This document shows, piece by piece, positions 44,485 through 56,137 of a DNA stretch of 64,000 bases; within the stretch, counting starts at the first letter, position 1; each line of letters opens with the position of its first letter. Made by a program: the position numbers and the translations under genes. Origin of the DNA: Neopestalotiopsis rosae. Lineage: Eukaryota; Ascomycota; Sordariomycetes; Amphisphaeriales; Sporocadaceae. The notes under the pieces were generated by a model that was given only the letters and a program-made list of their open reading frames with translations, was not told the DNA's origin and searched no databases. The stretch covers positions 558,001-622,000 of the forward strand of contig JALGAS010000009.1 of the NCBI GenBank assembly GCA_023078685.1, written 5' to 3'.

Positions 44485-45088
44485 GGCCAATGGCGTTAGA
44501 AGCGAAACGGACGTCTTTCGTTAGGGGGATACGATACAATCACAAAGAGGAAGACGACGATGATAACAAAGTATCCAGAGTATTCCCAGATTCCCATCAG
44601 ATAAACGGAGTGGATTCGAAGAATAATTATCCTTGGATCGGATGAGTTGTGTGCTTGTGAAGAGGGTCGACAGCCTCTCAAGTCTTCGGGACTCTAGACC
44701 TTTTTATCTCTTGCCATTCAACGGACATTTTACGGGCCCTATCAACGTGTTTTGAACGCCGAAATCCAAATGTGTAAGAAGAGTTTTGCATACATGAAGC
44801 CTAAACCTTGATCCACATCACCTGGTTGGTCATAAATAATCGTTCACTCCATTTGCTGTCAGAATCGGGCCCAATTTGCAGATTTGAGGTGCAGTAGCTT
44901 TGAGATGTGACCGCCTTTTTGGTGTTCAATATGTACATGGAAACATCCGACCGGGGCTTCGTAGATGCACATGTATAACATAAGGCTAAACAAGATATAG
45001 TGACTGTATAGCCCAACATTTGCAGAGAGTAGAAGTCTGCATCCGGGTGGGTTGGCGTCTAACGTCTCCGAAGCTCTGAGTACAGTCT
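44485..45088. other. 5' leader of the repeat protein gene and 3' flank of the WRAP53-like gene
   Basis: A 33-codon frame (44597-44496, minus) starts MGIWEYSG and continues as a hydrophobic span (YFVIIVVFLFVIVSY) with a basic end. It stops 11 bases before the ATG of the repeat protein gene, so it would act as an upstream ORF if transcribed. Nothing else is recognised. Confidence 0.4.
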
Positions 45089-46529
45089 TCACACAGCTGT
45101 ACCTTGAGGGTCGCTTGATTGATATCCTTGTGACGCCCTCAGGTTCCAGATCTTGAGTGTACTCTCCTTCGTACTCCTTTTAAGCCAACTATTCTCCGCT
45201 GTGTGATCGGGAAATCTCTCGTCCACCTCGCTCCCGGTATCTGTCGCGGGAAACTCCCATGATCCAGAACAGGTAGCGATGACAGTACCTGTGGGGTGAA
45301 GGCATGTACTTCCCACGGTAGAGCCTGAAGTCTTCCACTCCCACGAAGGCTGCTGTGCCCCTGCCGTTAGACCGACCCCTTCCCAAACCTTGACCGAGCC
45401 AGACGTCGTTCCCGACCATACTTCGAAGCCAACATTGTCTTGCGATGGAAATACGTCAAGCATGATGCGCTGGTTAGTTGTAGCATCGCGCCCTTCAAGC
45501 CACCCTAATAGCTGTCCCGTCACCCGTACATCATACACGAGGATACCCCTTGATTTACGCTCAGAGACGAGCAAGTACCTCCCACATGGACTCCAGCATG
45601 TTTGCGTGATGCCGTCGCCGCCGACACCAGGCTTGTCTGTATTAGCAGTTTCTTTCGTGGCAGAGTCGATGCCCCAAGTGGCAACACACTCGCCGGCTTG
45701 GGCGAAATCGTACAGCCCGATCCAGCGCGTCCAAGTACCCGCAGCTACCAATCCAGAGGTACCTTGTTCTGAAGATTGCGCAGCAAGGGTAGAAATGGTG
45801 CCGCGCATGCCCACCCCGCCGCCTTTCGACAAGTGCCGTTCCGACGGAATGGTCTTGAGGCGCAAAACAGGCTCCTCGCCAGTTCGCGTCACGTCGAACC
45901 TAGCCAGAAAGTTCTTGCAGCCTGCCAAGAAGTGTGAACCAGGAGAAGGCCACAAAAGGGAGCTGGCGGTCAAAAAGGTTTCCGAACGCGCCTTAATCAG
46001 GGGATATGAGGCTGCCGGAGCATGAACCGGCGTTTGTGCGCCATTGTCACCATCTGAGGACGACGATGTCGGAGGAAACAAATAGTAGAGCTGAATGGGG
46101 TGATCACGACTCGAGACGAGCACTTGATTTGTATAGGCCTCGGACAGGGAGAAATACGGCGCTGACGCCAGCACATTGGATGTCTCCCCAAGCGGGATAG
46201 AGACCTGAGGTGTCAAGGCCAGAGGGGCTGTCCTATCTTCAAGCAGGTCCGGCGGTAGAACAAAGGCAGACACCGTGTCGGATGAATCATAGGTGAGTAC
46301 CGTGGTCCCATCTGCAGTCCTGTGGTGTTTTGTCAACGATTTAAAGGCTCTGTCTGGGCAGTGAAGTAGGCGTCTTTTCTTACCAATGAGCCGACTCGTA
46401 ATATCCGGTAATGTCGCGGCCAGGCTTTCGTTGAGGCTTGAGAGAAATGTCTTCACTTTGTGCAACAATCCTGACTTTTTGCTGCGTCTGGTCCTTTTCA
46501 AGCGGCAGCTCGTCTTCAATTTCAGCCAT
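45089..46529 (-). CDS. WRAP53/TCAB1-like WD40 protein (Swt21-related)
   Basis: About 458 aa in two exons (46529-46384 and 46319-45089, 64-nt intron). The junction gives YYESAHWTADGTTVLTYDSSD. WD40-type propeller motifs include LVSSRDHPIQLYY, FLAGCKNFLARFDVTRTGEEP, GTISTLAAQSS...LVAAGTWTRWIGLYD, TCWSPCGRYLLVSERKSRGILVYDVR, and the diagnostic GRDATTNQRIMLDV...GTTSGSVKVWEG, which parallels the VTTNQRIYFD block of animal WRAP53. In animals this protein binds the CAB box of small Cajal-body RNAs and telomerase RNA; yeast Swt21 is linked to splicing. The fungal role is unproven. The gene is divergent from the PQ-loop gene. Confidence 0.8.
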
Positions 46530-47715
46530 CCTGGAGAAGAGGCTTAGTGTAATGTGATGTCGCCATATATGCTCGTCAATCACAGCCTTGTAAGTTGTTA
46601 CCCTGTAGTAGTCGTAGAGCACAAAAAGTCTACCTCAAGTCAATCTACTATCAAGCTTGGCTCCACTGCAGGGTCACCAAAGCTTGAGTATCTAGGCTCC
46701 GACTGTAAATATCAAGGTTTTCACGTCAAAATTTCACTCAGTATGGAATCTATTGTTCGATTCCAAAGATAGCGACCGACAAGAATGATCCATCAACTTG
46801 ACAGACTTGGGCTCAGCTGGGGTCGTGATGTTTGATGCGGTTTGTATCCAACTGTGTCTTGCAATGGATGTATTCAATCCTGGTTGGCATTTTGCACGTG
46901 TCGGGTATCGGCAGCTCCATTACTTGGGGGCACGTGGGGCCTCTGAACTGCGCGTATCCGGCCAAGGGACGGGGCGGGATATGACCATCAGGTCAGGCGC
47001 TAAATAGTGGTAACGATTGACCTGGGGAGAGCTGCTAGCTTGTTCCTCAGCGCAAAGTACTGCCTGCACTCCAGGCGTATCGCAGAGTTACCTCGGGAAC
47101 AGATCAGCGCTATCTCAAGGTCGTTACCGCGCTTCAGGGTCCAGTAATTCCCACGTCATCGTGCTGGAAGGGAGAAGCTTGAGCCTGACCAGGTGCACTA
47201 ACATCTGCCCTGTGCGCTGCCAATAGGTACCTTAATCCAGAAGCTCTTGCTCCCCCACCCCTGACCTGACCTGACCCTTCCATTCCGCTCCCGAGTCGCG
47301 ATGGTCAATAGCTTTTGTCATTGATTGTTTTGATCTACGGACGTCAGTTATTGGTTCTTATCTTACCACCAATCTCCCGAAAACTACAAAACGAAACTCG
47401 GACCCGCGGTTGACACCTGCTGACTACCCATCCTTGTGTGACGTCGCGAAACGCTGCCGTCATGTTCTTGTAGCACACAAGGCGGGCTATTATGCAACTC
47501 TTGCCGCGTTCTCCATTACGGATCTCAAGAACTATCTGCCTACCTACCTGCCTTACAACACCCACGATCCGACCACTGCCCCAAAGATCTTGTCGTTAGC
47601 TACCAGATCCGTTGCTTCCTAACAAGAGCATCGATACTTGTTCGAGGCTGTCAAATCTTACGAATACCATACTGCCAACGGGCGAGGGGAAGACGAGTGT
47701 CGTTGTTGGCCCATC
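46530..47715. promoter_or_regulatory. Shared upstream region of the WRAP53-like and PQ-loop genes
   Basis: Divergent 1.2-kb region without a supported gene. It contains a short ctgac tandem repeat at 47261-47277 (ctgacctgacctgaccc). Confidence 0.4.
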
Positions 47716-48870
47716 ATGGACAACTTCATGGAAATGGTCCAAGACCGTTGCGAGCAGCTGCGGCATGTGGGCTACACCAACTTCTTTGTATCAATGTATG
47801 CAAGCGCCTAGCCACACCACGGTGATCACATCCGTACTCCCACGAAAACGCCTGCTAACATGTATAACCAATTTATAGTCTCATCATCATTGGCATCATG
47901 TTCTCGTACCTCCTCCAGCACTATCGCATCATTTCCCGTGGCACTTCCGAAGGCATCTCGCCATACTGGGTCTTGCTGGGTGTCACCAGCGCAAACTCGC
48001 AGTTTGGCAACATCCTGACTTTGCCCCAGTCTCGGGCCGACGTTTCGTGCTGTCACGAAGTCAGCCCCTTTGAGTGTGCTGCGGGCCTGTTGGGCATCGC
48101 GCAGATTGGGGTACAGTGGATATGCTTTGCCATTATGTAAGGACAGACGTTTCTATTGATTCTCGTACTATACTGATTCGGAGTCCGACAGACTTGTTCT
48201 TTTCCTCATCTTCTTCCGCCGCGATGACGCCGAATGCGAGGCTGGAGAGGAGGAAGAGGGCGAACCAGAAACTGACCAGCCTACCTGGAGAACAGCCATC
48301 GGCGTGGCTGCCATGTGCTTGGTCCACGGTTTGTTCGTTGTCATCATCTCGGCTGCACTTGCTCTCGGTGCACCTTCGTACCTGGGTACCTGGGCAAACG
48401 TCTTGGGCATCGTTTCGGCAGTGTTAGCAGCCATTCAATACCTGCCGCAGATTTGGATGACTTACCGTCTGAAGCATGCCGGCAGTCTGAGTATTCCCAT
48501 GATGTGCGTGCAGACGCCGGGCGGTTTCCTGTTTGCTGCCAGTCTGGGGGCCCGTCTTGGCTGGGCAGGGTGGAGCTCGTGGGGTGTATATGTTCTTACT
48601 GCCATCATGCAAGGTATTGTGCTTTGTATGGCGCTGAGCTACGAGTGGCCATCGCGTGAGGAACGAGACCAGCTTCAACGACCGCATTATAGTCGGCGTA
48701 CCACTCCTCGCGTGATTCCGTCCCCCGGGCCCTACTCAGCGCACCTGCAGGCGTATGCGGATACGCAAGAAGAGATTGAGCGAGCTCTGGATCGTGAGAG
48801 TGTCCAGGGCGTGGGCGAGGACCAACCTCTCTTGGCACCTGGAGGTATTGGTAGCTCTGGCGTCCGATGA
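47716..48870 (+). CDS. PQ-loop repeat membrane protein
   Basis: Seven-helix type membrane protein of about 338 aa. Exons are 47716-47795, 47879-48136 and 48192-48870 (introns 83 and 55 nt, in phase). The first exon ends inside the first helix; splicing restores FFVSILIIIGIMFSYLLQHY. The first repeat has GISPYWVLLGVTSANSQFGNIL and the second has the signature AAIQYLPQIWMTYRLKHAGSLSIPMM. A hydrophilic, acidic loop (ECEAGEEEEGEPE) lies between repeats, and the C terminus is cytosolic and low-complexity. PQ-loop proteins include vacuolar basic amino acid exporters (Ypq) and cystinosin. The fungal branch to which this belongs is not well characterised, so the substrate is open. Confidence 0.9.
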
Positions 48871-50132
48871 CACAACTACATGGGGAAATTACTTTCTACC
48901 TTTTTTTCTTAGTACCATTGAACTTGGGCATTTAACTACGATATTTATTCATCAATAAAAGACTTCAATTATTTAAGACTCATCACTTTGCATGGTCGAT
49001 TGTAGTTGAATTGTTGGATGTGATGTGATATCTGGACAAAACGCTCAATGAAATCCCAGTCATTATATGGGTTGATTCTAGGCCGTGCACATCCGCTGTA
49101 CAGCGACTATGTTTGGTCATTCCCGAGTCGTAGGCAGACTAGACTCTCCTGGAAAGATGCTGTACCAATTCATTTGGTGAAATTCGAACACCGAGACTTA
49201 TCTTTCGTCTGCTCCAATATCAGTCATTATCGTTACGCCGGTACGCTTGACAAGGTTAGAACAGACAAAAGAGCAATAGCGGTAGTCTATATCGGTCACT
49301 GCAATCAGAAAAACAAGTAAACTCATCAGTTGATAGAAGGGATGTCTGCATTGACTTGCCAGCGCAACAAGGTGCATACCTGGAAAGCAGGTTGGTTCTC
49401 TTGATGGCCACTTGACTCCTAGTGCTTCTATCTACATGTCGTCCAGCTCTGCCTCTTTTCATCATGTTCATCCCCTTCCTGATCACTCTTCCTACAACAA
49501 TCGCTCTCCCCTCGCATCCATCGTGGAAAAAACGCCTCCTGGGTATATAAAGCCAACAAATCTCTTCAGTAGGAGGCTGCAAAGTGTGGTTGTCGTATTA
49601 AGTACGGTTGATTGGTGGCATCTCTTCATCGAATTGTAGTAATAAACGTGCCGCGTCATGTGAAATGAAAGGGGGGGAAAACCACAAAATTTGTGGTGGC
49701 TGTCGAAAGTTCCTGCGGTCGAAAATCGGATCCGAGGTCGTGTAAAGAAGAGAATAGAAAAACAAAATTAGGTTCTGAAGAATGAAATGCATCATGTTGT
49801 TGTTGCAAACAGGGCCAAATGCTGTATCTATGGCGAGGGGTCGGAAGTATTTGTAGAGGCACATGGCACTGGAGATTATGAACATGGGTGTTCCAGAGCA
49901 TGTGGTTTGCTTCTTGTAGCTTAGGGGTAGTACTGTCATCGGATCGCAGATGAAATCATCGCGCAATGGTATCCAGAGAAACAATCAAACGCCTAGCGAT
50001 GCAAAGTGTAGGAAGGACGAAAGGAACTGGTTGAGCCTGGGGCATTGTAGACCTATGCCATGGGGGCGTCTTTGGGTAGACATTCCAGACCGGATAGAGC
50101 CGCAACCAGATGCTGATGAGACCGTAAGATGC
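48871..50132. other. Convergent intergenic region
   Basis: 3' flanks of the PQ-loop (+) and SH3 (-) genes, 1.26 kb. The 128-codon minus-strand frame 49984-49598 lacks any domain and is probably 3' UTR of the SH3 gene or chance. Confidence 0.4.
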
Positions 50133-51800
50133 TTATATGTGGTGGCCCAGATGTGCACTGGATCCACTCTCCGTGGACCCATCACCCTCGATCGTCTTGC
50201 GCCAGTGCTCAGGAAGGCAGACGCACACCAACGGGAAAGCCTTGATGTCGCCACTGACGGGGGGAGATGTGTCCCGCTCGCGGCCAGAAGCGTTGGAAAC
50301 ACCACTGTCTCTCTGTGAGTGCTTGCGGGCCTCCCACTCATCAGCGCGCTCATCTATGAGGACACCGGTAGCCCAACCATCGTCCCAAATGCCCACAACC
50401 TTGAGCATATCGCCACGATCCAGAGCAAACTCATCTGGAGCACGAGGTTGATAAGCCCAGAGGACAGCAACACGGTCGCCTGGGTGGATATCGTCCTGTG
50501 AGTAGTAGTCCTTGAAGAAGGGCAGTTGCTCTGACTGCTGACTTCCCACATTGGGCGAAGACATGCCTCCGGCGCTACTAGGAGACTGCATATCGTCACC
50601 TGCCAGCATGGAATTGCTGGACAAAGAGCCCTGTCGTCGCAGCATGGTTGGAGGTGGTCTTAGAATGCCGGCGCGGTGACTTCCTCCACCGGAGGAGGGA
50701 CTCGAACCAAACTCGTCGGATGATGAATGGTTATCTCGTCTTCTGTGGCCGGCCATATAGCCAGCAGCGGCACCAGCTGCTATGGCACCCTTGCTTGAGG
50801 GCTCGTGGCGAGGGGGTGAGTCTCCCGAGTGTCCCTCCAGTGCTGACATGCGTGCTATGCGGCCGCCAGGGAGGACCTCGTAGCCTGTAGGGGCGGCTGC
50901 TGCTGCACTTGATGGAACTTGTGCCACAGCAGGTTGTCCGCCTCTTGAGGGTGATGGGCGGTTGAAAATACTGTTCGATTGACTGTTGGCTTCCTTCCGT
51001 CTTGCTGCATGTCTAAAGCAGAGGAACGCCAAAAGGCCTAGAAGAGCAAGTGCTGCCACCGATCCGATTACAATACCTGCAATAGCTCCACCGGAAAGCC
51101 CGCTCTTGGCTGCGGCAGCAGCAGTAGCAGTTGCTGTCGACGTGATCAAGGTGACAGAGCCTGTGATGTTGGGCAGAGAAACGTTTGCACAAAGGTTCTC
51201 GGCATCGGAATTGTAACAGCAGGTGTCTGTCGAGTTGATGCCACCTGATGCGCAGTACGTGCACAAGCCAAAGGTGCTGTTGCCATATCCGCAATTGTCT
51301 GGCTCATTAGAGCTGCCCGTAATGCATTGAGAGCTCGAAAGGGAATTGGCCGGCAAGGCGCAATTGGTGAAGTCGGCGCGAATCTGTGTAGTTGTATCGT
51401 CGTTAGGGTTCGAGCACAACTCAGAGTCTGAGACGACGTAGGCTTCACTCTCGGCAAACTGTGCACAGGAGTCGGCGCACAAAGCTCGCGATGCATCACC
51501 GCTGAGACCGCAATCGTCGACGGAGTTCTGAATTATGCCATTGCAAATGACTGATGTCGTAAAACGAGCATAGAGCTCGGTTGTGTTTGTGAGATCGATA
51601 CTATCGCAGCCTAACAGGTTCTGGTACTTGGACTCTACATAACTAGTCGAGACGTAGGTTTGAAGCTGCGAATCAAAGGATGCGCGGTCGGAAACTGATG
51701 AGAGAAAGGGATACAGGGCCACCAGCGTACTGCTTGTCGATATGGAGGCTGCGTCGAAGGCCGGGCAGGCCGTGGAGCCAGACAAGGAAATGCACGACAT
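50133..51800 (-). CDS. Single-pass membrane protein with cytoplasmic SH3 domain (Fus1-like layout)
   Basis: Single exon, 555 aa. The N-terminal 225 residues are rich in Ser/Thr and Cys with N-glycosylation sequons (LTNTTEL, GNSTFG, NVSLPNITG), consistent with an extracellular domain. A Thr/Ala stalk leads to one membrane helix (SGGAIAGIVIGSVAALALLGLLAFLCF). The cytoplasmic part is Ser/Pro/Gly-rich and then has an SH3 domain (VAVLWAYQPRAPDEFALDRGDMLKVVGIWDDGWATG), ending in the FPLVCVCLPEHW block. The order ectodomain-helix-disordered linker-SH3 matches yeast Fus1, which acts in cell fusion. There is no obvious cleavable signal peptide, so insertion may use the single helix. Similar SH3 proteins in filamentous fungi are mostly uncharacterised. 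Confidence 0.88.
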   Translation of the reverse strand: MSCISLSGSTACPAFDAASISTSSTLVALYPFLSSVSDRASFDSQLQTYVSTSYVESKYQNLLGCDSIDLTNTTELYARFTTSVICNGIIQNSVDDCGLSGDASRALCADSCAQFAESEAYVVSDSELCSNPNDDTTTQIRADFTNCALPANSLSSSQCITGSSNEPDNCGYGNSTFGLCTYCASGGINSTDTCCYNSDAENLCANVSLPNITGSVTLITSTATATAAAAAKSGLSGGAIAGIVIGSVAALALLGLLAFLCFRHAARRKEANSQSNSIFNRPSPSRGGQPAVAQVPSSAAAAAPTGYEVLPGGRIARMSALEGHSGDSPPRHEPSSKGAIAAGAAAGYMAGHRRRDNHSSSDEFGSSPSSGGGSHRAGILRPPPTMLRRQGSLSSNSMLAGDDMQSPSSAGGMSSPNVGSQQSEQLPFFKDYYSQDDIHPGDRVAVLWAYQPRAPDEFALDRGDMLKVVGIWDDGWATGVLIDERADEWEARKHSQRDSGVSNASGRERDTSPPVSGDIKAFPLVCVCLPEHWRKTIEGDGSTESGSSAHLGHHI

Positions 51801-54800
51801 CTCCTTGGTGCTGGCTGTTGTGTGGGGGGAGGGGCGTGCGGTGATTCGTAGGTCCTTAGGATCGTGACATTTGAGGTGTTTGGCGTCGTTTGTTTACTGG
51901 CGGGGAAAAAAAAGGTCGGCGGTCCCCCAACAGACAAATATCGCAATTCTTTGGTGTACCAATTGAAGGCGGAGAAGGCGCGATCTCGTATTATATCGCC
52001 CGTATGCCTATTCCATTACTATCGAATTTTTCCACCGGCCGAAATAATTATCGCAGTCAAGTTGTCGTCGTGAATTGCGAGAGCGACCAGAATTATTAGT
52101 GAAGCTTCCTAAAGGAAACAGCTCGTAGGCAAAGGTCTGGTCGGACCTCGACACACAAAGTATCGCTCGCTGGTTGAGGGAATGGCCCGGCGAGGGCTTC
52201 TCAAGTATGAGAGGGGGGAAATGAATGGCAATTAACGAGTGAGGAGAATCAAAAAGACAAGAGGAAAACAAAAGAGCAGTAGTGGTTGCACACCCCAGGA
52301 ATGTCGACGAACCAGGAAGGATGGTGACAGGCCGACCGACAGAGGGACGGGAAGGGGGAGAAGAAGTTTGGGGGTACGTGCCTGGCGGTCTCCGCGGTCC
52401 AGGTCCAGGTGCGTGAGTGAGAGGTGTGGGATCGGATGTTGGATTGGCTAAGAGGGTCGGCAAAACGTGGGAAATGGGTGCCAAAGGTGCCCAGGGTGGG
52501 CTTCGGCTGCTTTGGGCCACCGCTCCAGCGATGCATTTTTAGTAGCTTAGCGGGATAAGCAGCCTGGCGGCGGTTGACCTGGCGAGCCTGGCGCCAATCT
52601 GCTCGACTGCATCGGTCTGCCGCTACGAATCAGAAGCCCCACTCGCTATCGATGCAGTGAGAAATCCTGGTCGACGGCTTCTTCTAGGCCACGCAGCACT
52701 CCATTTCCTTTCCTCTGCCGCCATCGTGTTCTAATCTCACCCGGGTTAAGAAGCAATTCTCCTGCTGGTCGGTGCTTGCTCAATCCCGCAATTTGAATCA
52801 TGATGAAGGCGGAACGACAGCAGTCCAACACCAGCGCAGAACTACATATGTGTGTGCATGACGACGGCAACTGACCGACAGCTAACACAAGACATACACT
52901 CCCCACAGGGTCATATCTATGGCAGCGAATATCACTCCAAGTGGTGCCCTGCCACGACTCATCTACGTACAGTCCATTCACCGGTGTACGCACGCCTGCA
53001 TGGTACCTGTTAGTCCCTTCTGGCTCTTTGTTGTCTACTGTGAACCAGAGTATGCAATCTGGTGTCTCTAGTCCACCTCGGTATCATGTTGCAGTGCTAC
53101 TCCTCATGTCTATGGCGCCCTATGCAACACACATCTATTGATAGATTGGAATGGCACAACAAAAATTCAGGTTGAAAAAGTGAAAAATGAAAATCGACCT
53201 GCGCTAAGACCCTCTTCCTTCCTCCATAAAAAAAGAATTGCAGATCCCCGAAGATGAAGTTTGTCTCAGGCTCTCAACGATGCGCGACTGCAAGCTCATT
53301 GGCTCTTCGGATTCCCAACTCCAATATTCAGGGCCAGGTCGACTTTGAAGCAGCCAGGGTCCCCCAGGCTAGACTTTACCTTGGCAGCGATAGCCCCGAA
53401 GCTACCAGCCCGACCCATGGCAGCGCGGAAAGTTAAGCTGCGAGATCCAAATGATGATCAACTCTCCCGCTCGATGATTAAACGGGGAAGCTGACGTTCA
53501 TCACGAAACCGACTCCCATTCCGGCCCTTCACGTGGTCTGTCTAGGTTCTTGTTAAATGCTCTTCAGAACGCGTACATGTCGGAATTGACATACTGATAG
53601 ACGCTGCTGTAGAGCAAATGCATTTATTAGTAATAGGGGGGATCACTCGATTGAAACGCGTCGCTCGTGGAATATCCTAGCATGAGCAATGCTTACGAGT
53701 GCCGGTATTCGCGCAGGCTCGAGCTTTGCACTTTCTCCCTTCTTTCCCCCCTGGCTAACGAGTTGCTGCGCCAGCCTTCCCTGGGTTAGCACCTCATGTT
53801 TATGCTTTGGCAAAACGACAGGTCTTAGCAGATAATTTCCAGGCAAAATTAAAGGAAGGCCGGCAAGTCGACCGCAGCATACACACAAACACAGTATGCT
53901 GTTATTAATGTCTAGGTGTCTAGTAATCCAGTCGACGCATACCAGCCTCTTGGATACTGAATCCTCCATTTGTGTCAGTCACCCAGGCAGTCTATGATGA
54001 ATACGGCGGTAGATCGGTCCAGGTAACTTTCGGGAATCTCGACAGTTAAACCTTACTTCATTTCTTACTGCATCTAGAATTGGACGATAATTTTTCAGTT
54101 GAGAGTTCGCTCGCGCACCCTTGACAGGCCTAAGTGCCGAAATTCGGGCGACCTTCATACTCAGACATCACTGGACTGTCTCTGAAATCGTCTTCATGCG
54201 TCAAATGGGCTCAATGATACCTCCTGAACCAGACTACTCCCATGAGAATGCACAGCCTTACATGTCAATTGTAGCTACTACGTACAGAAGGCTCGTTGGG
54301 TCGAGCAGGGGCCACTTAATGTTTCAGCAGTCAGCTATTACATTATGCGCTGGGCTGTTGCGAGCTCTTGTCTCGCTGTCGGAGAATTTGACTCGCTTAT
54401 CATTACTCCTAGCCGGGCCTTAACAGGCGCTGATCATTTTATAGTAATCTTATTTGTTTCTTATTCTCCTAATGCACCTGAATACTCCCAAATCTCCATA
54501 CTATGCAAACAAATTAATCTCACCATGTTCAGCAGTCTACGCAACAGGTATTGGTTATATGTAGCATAATGTCTCCTTATGAAGCCAAGGTTGGTATTTT
54601 TAGTATTTGTCACGTCCAGCACGCTACTGGACATTGGACGAAGCAGATCAGCCAATACCTAGCGAATCCCGACCCCCGTTTCGTTCCCCACAGGTCACGA
54701 TTAATGCTCTGTATGCTATACTCGGTCCACTATATTGGTGGGTATCATTCCATCTCTGTCACCTCTAGAGTATTGGTCTCACACGAAAGACGGCTGACGG

Positions 54801-56137
54801 GCTGGACTTTTTGCAACTCTGTATTCGGACGTGCTACACTTTCTGGGTCGCACGAAACAAACAGCGATCACACAAACGATGGCGAAACGGACGACTGCTG
54901 AGAAAGACGGCTCGGCAAGTATTCCAGCCCCATTATGCAGACCTCGGTGGGAAAGCAAGAAAGTTTTGCAACGACCTCTGACAGTTTAACCTCCCTTTGC
55001 TTCTTTGAATCCCGTTTTGTATGCACCTTTGAAATCCGACGTGCGAAGTATACCGAGCCTTATCTCCATCGAGGCTGATAATCAAAGTTCTTACCAACAC
55101 TACCGCTGCCAGGAGAGACGTCGCTGTGGATAGCCCGTGTCTCGAGCCGTCCCCCGCACGGCAGGAGGAAAATCCCCGTTTGGGTCACCCAAGATGCAAT
55201 CGTAGCTCCTCATGTGGTGAGTTTCGGAAACAGCTCCCTCGAGCTACCCCTCCAACAGAGCACGATTCCGCCATTGCGTTTCTGCTGCAAGGGGGCTCCG
55301 TATGGTGTATGGCTTGAATATGTTGGCACCTCTACTCGAGAACCTCAAGCCTACTTTAAATCTGGGAGTGGATGATTGGCTGCGGTGACTTCAAGAGCGC
55401 GGGCAAAAGTCCAGAATAGTCTCGTGGGCGCTTATATGCTCCCTCGATTGAGCAGCTGCAAGACGACTTGTGTGAGTGCTTGTCACGTAAACGCATCCAG
55501 ATTCATGCAAGTCAATCGGGTCGATCTTCCTCTTTGAGAAAGAATACTACCAGAACTGTATATATCTTGGCTTCGACATCAGTCCTTGAGGCTTGCTTGC
55601 GGAACAAAGCTGTTCCTACTGCCCGAGGAGAAATGAATATCAAATTGCAAGCTGATCAAATACCATTACTGCTTGCAAATAAAGCTGCTATAGCGCCATA
55701 TATGGAATCTCACGCCAACAAGTTGAGTGACAAAAGAATGTAAGATTTAAGGAGAAGTGGACGTAATTGGTTGATTATTCAATCATCAACGCTCACCAAC
55801 CCGGAAGTAAATTGTCTGGTTTAGCCCGGAACTATATTGCCTCCGGGTTCAGATTACTCGCATAATCGCCATGTGTTCCTGCCGATAACGCAGTACCTTG
55901 CGCCCTTTCTGTGTTACAGACCAAGTGATTATTGAAATATGAGATCATTCCTATTCGAGACCCTTCAGCTGAGGTTTGACTGCATCTCCACGGCAAGATC
56001 GACGTGGAATGCCGCTTCAAAAGACGTATATAAAAGTGATTGGTTCGCCGAGCCCAGACACCAAAGCCACAGTCACGCATCACGACTTGTGAGCTTTAAC
56101 TTCACTACCATAACCCCAGATATACCCAATCAGCACA
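51801..56137. other. Gene-poor stretch of 4.3 kb
   Basis: The first part (to about 53 kb) is the promoter and leader of the SH3 gene and has short pyrimidine- or purine-rich runs. From 53 to 56 kb there are only short frames without domains, and no terminal repeats, transposase or reverse transcriptase signatures were seen. Low-complexity cctggcg motifs occur near 52560-52600. I cannot exclude a non-coding RNA or very decayed mobile DNA. Confidence 0.45.
56027..56036 (+). promoter_or_regulatory. TATA box of the GST gene
   Basis: TATATAAAAG lies about 100 bases upstream of the ATG at 56138, a good TATA match at a usual fungal distance. Confidence 0.5.

Noticed and set aside
50690..50710. tRNA T-arm-like ggttcgagtccc on the minus strand
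   Set aside because: It is part of the SH3 protein coding sequence, and no cloverleaf could be formed around it. No other tRNA candidate was found.
53254..53494. Short overlapping plus-strand frames
   Set aside because: They are below 80 codons, without domains, and in two overlapping frames.
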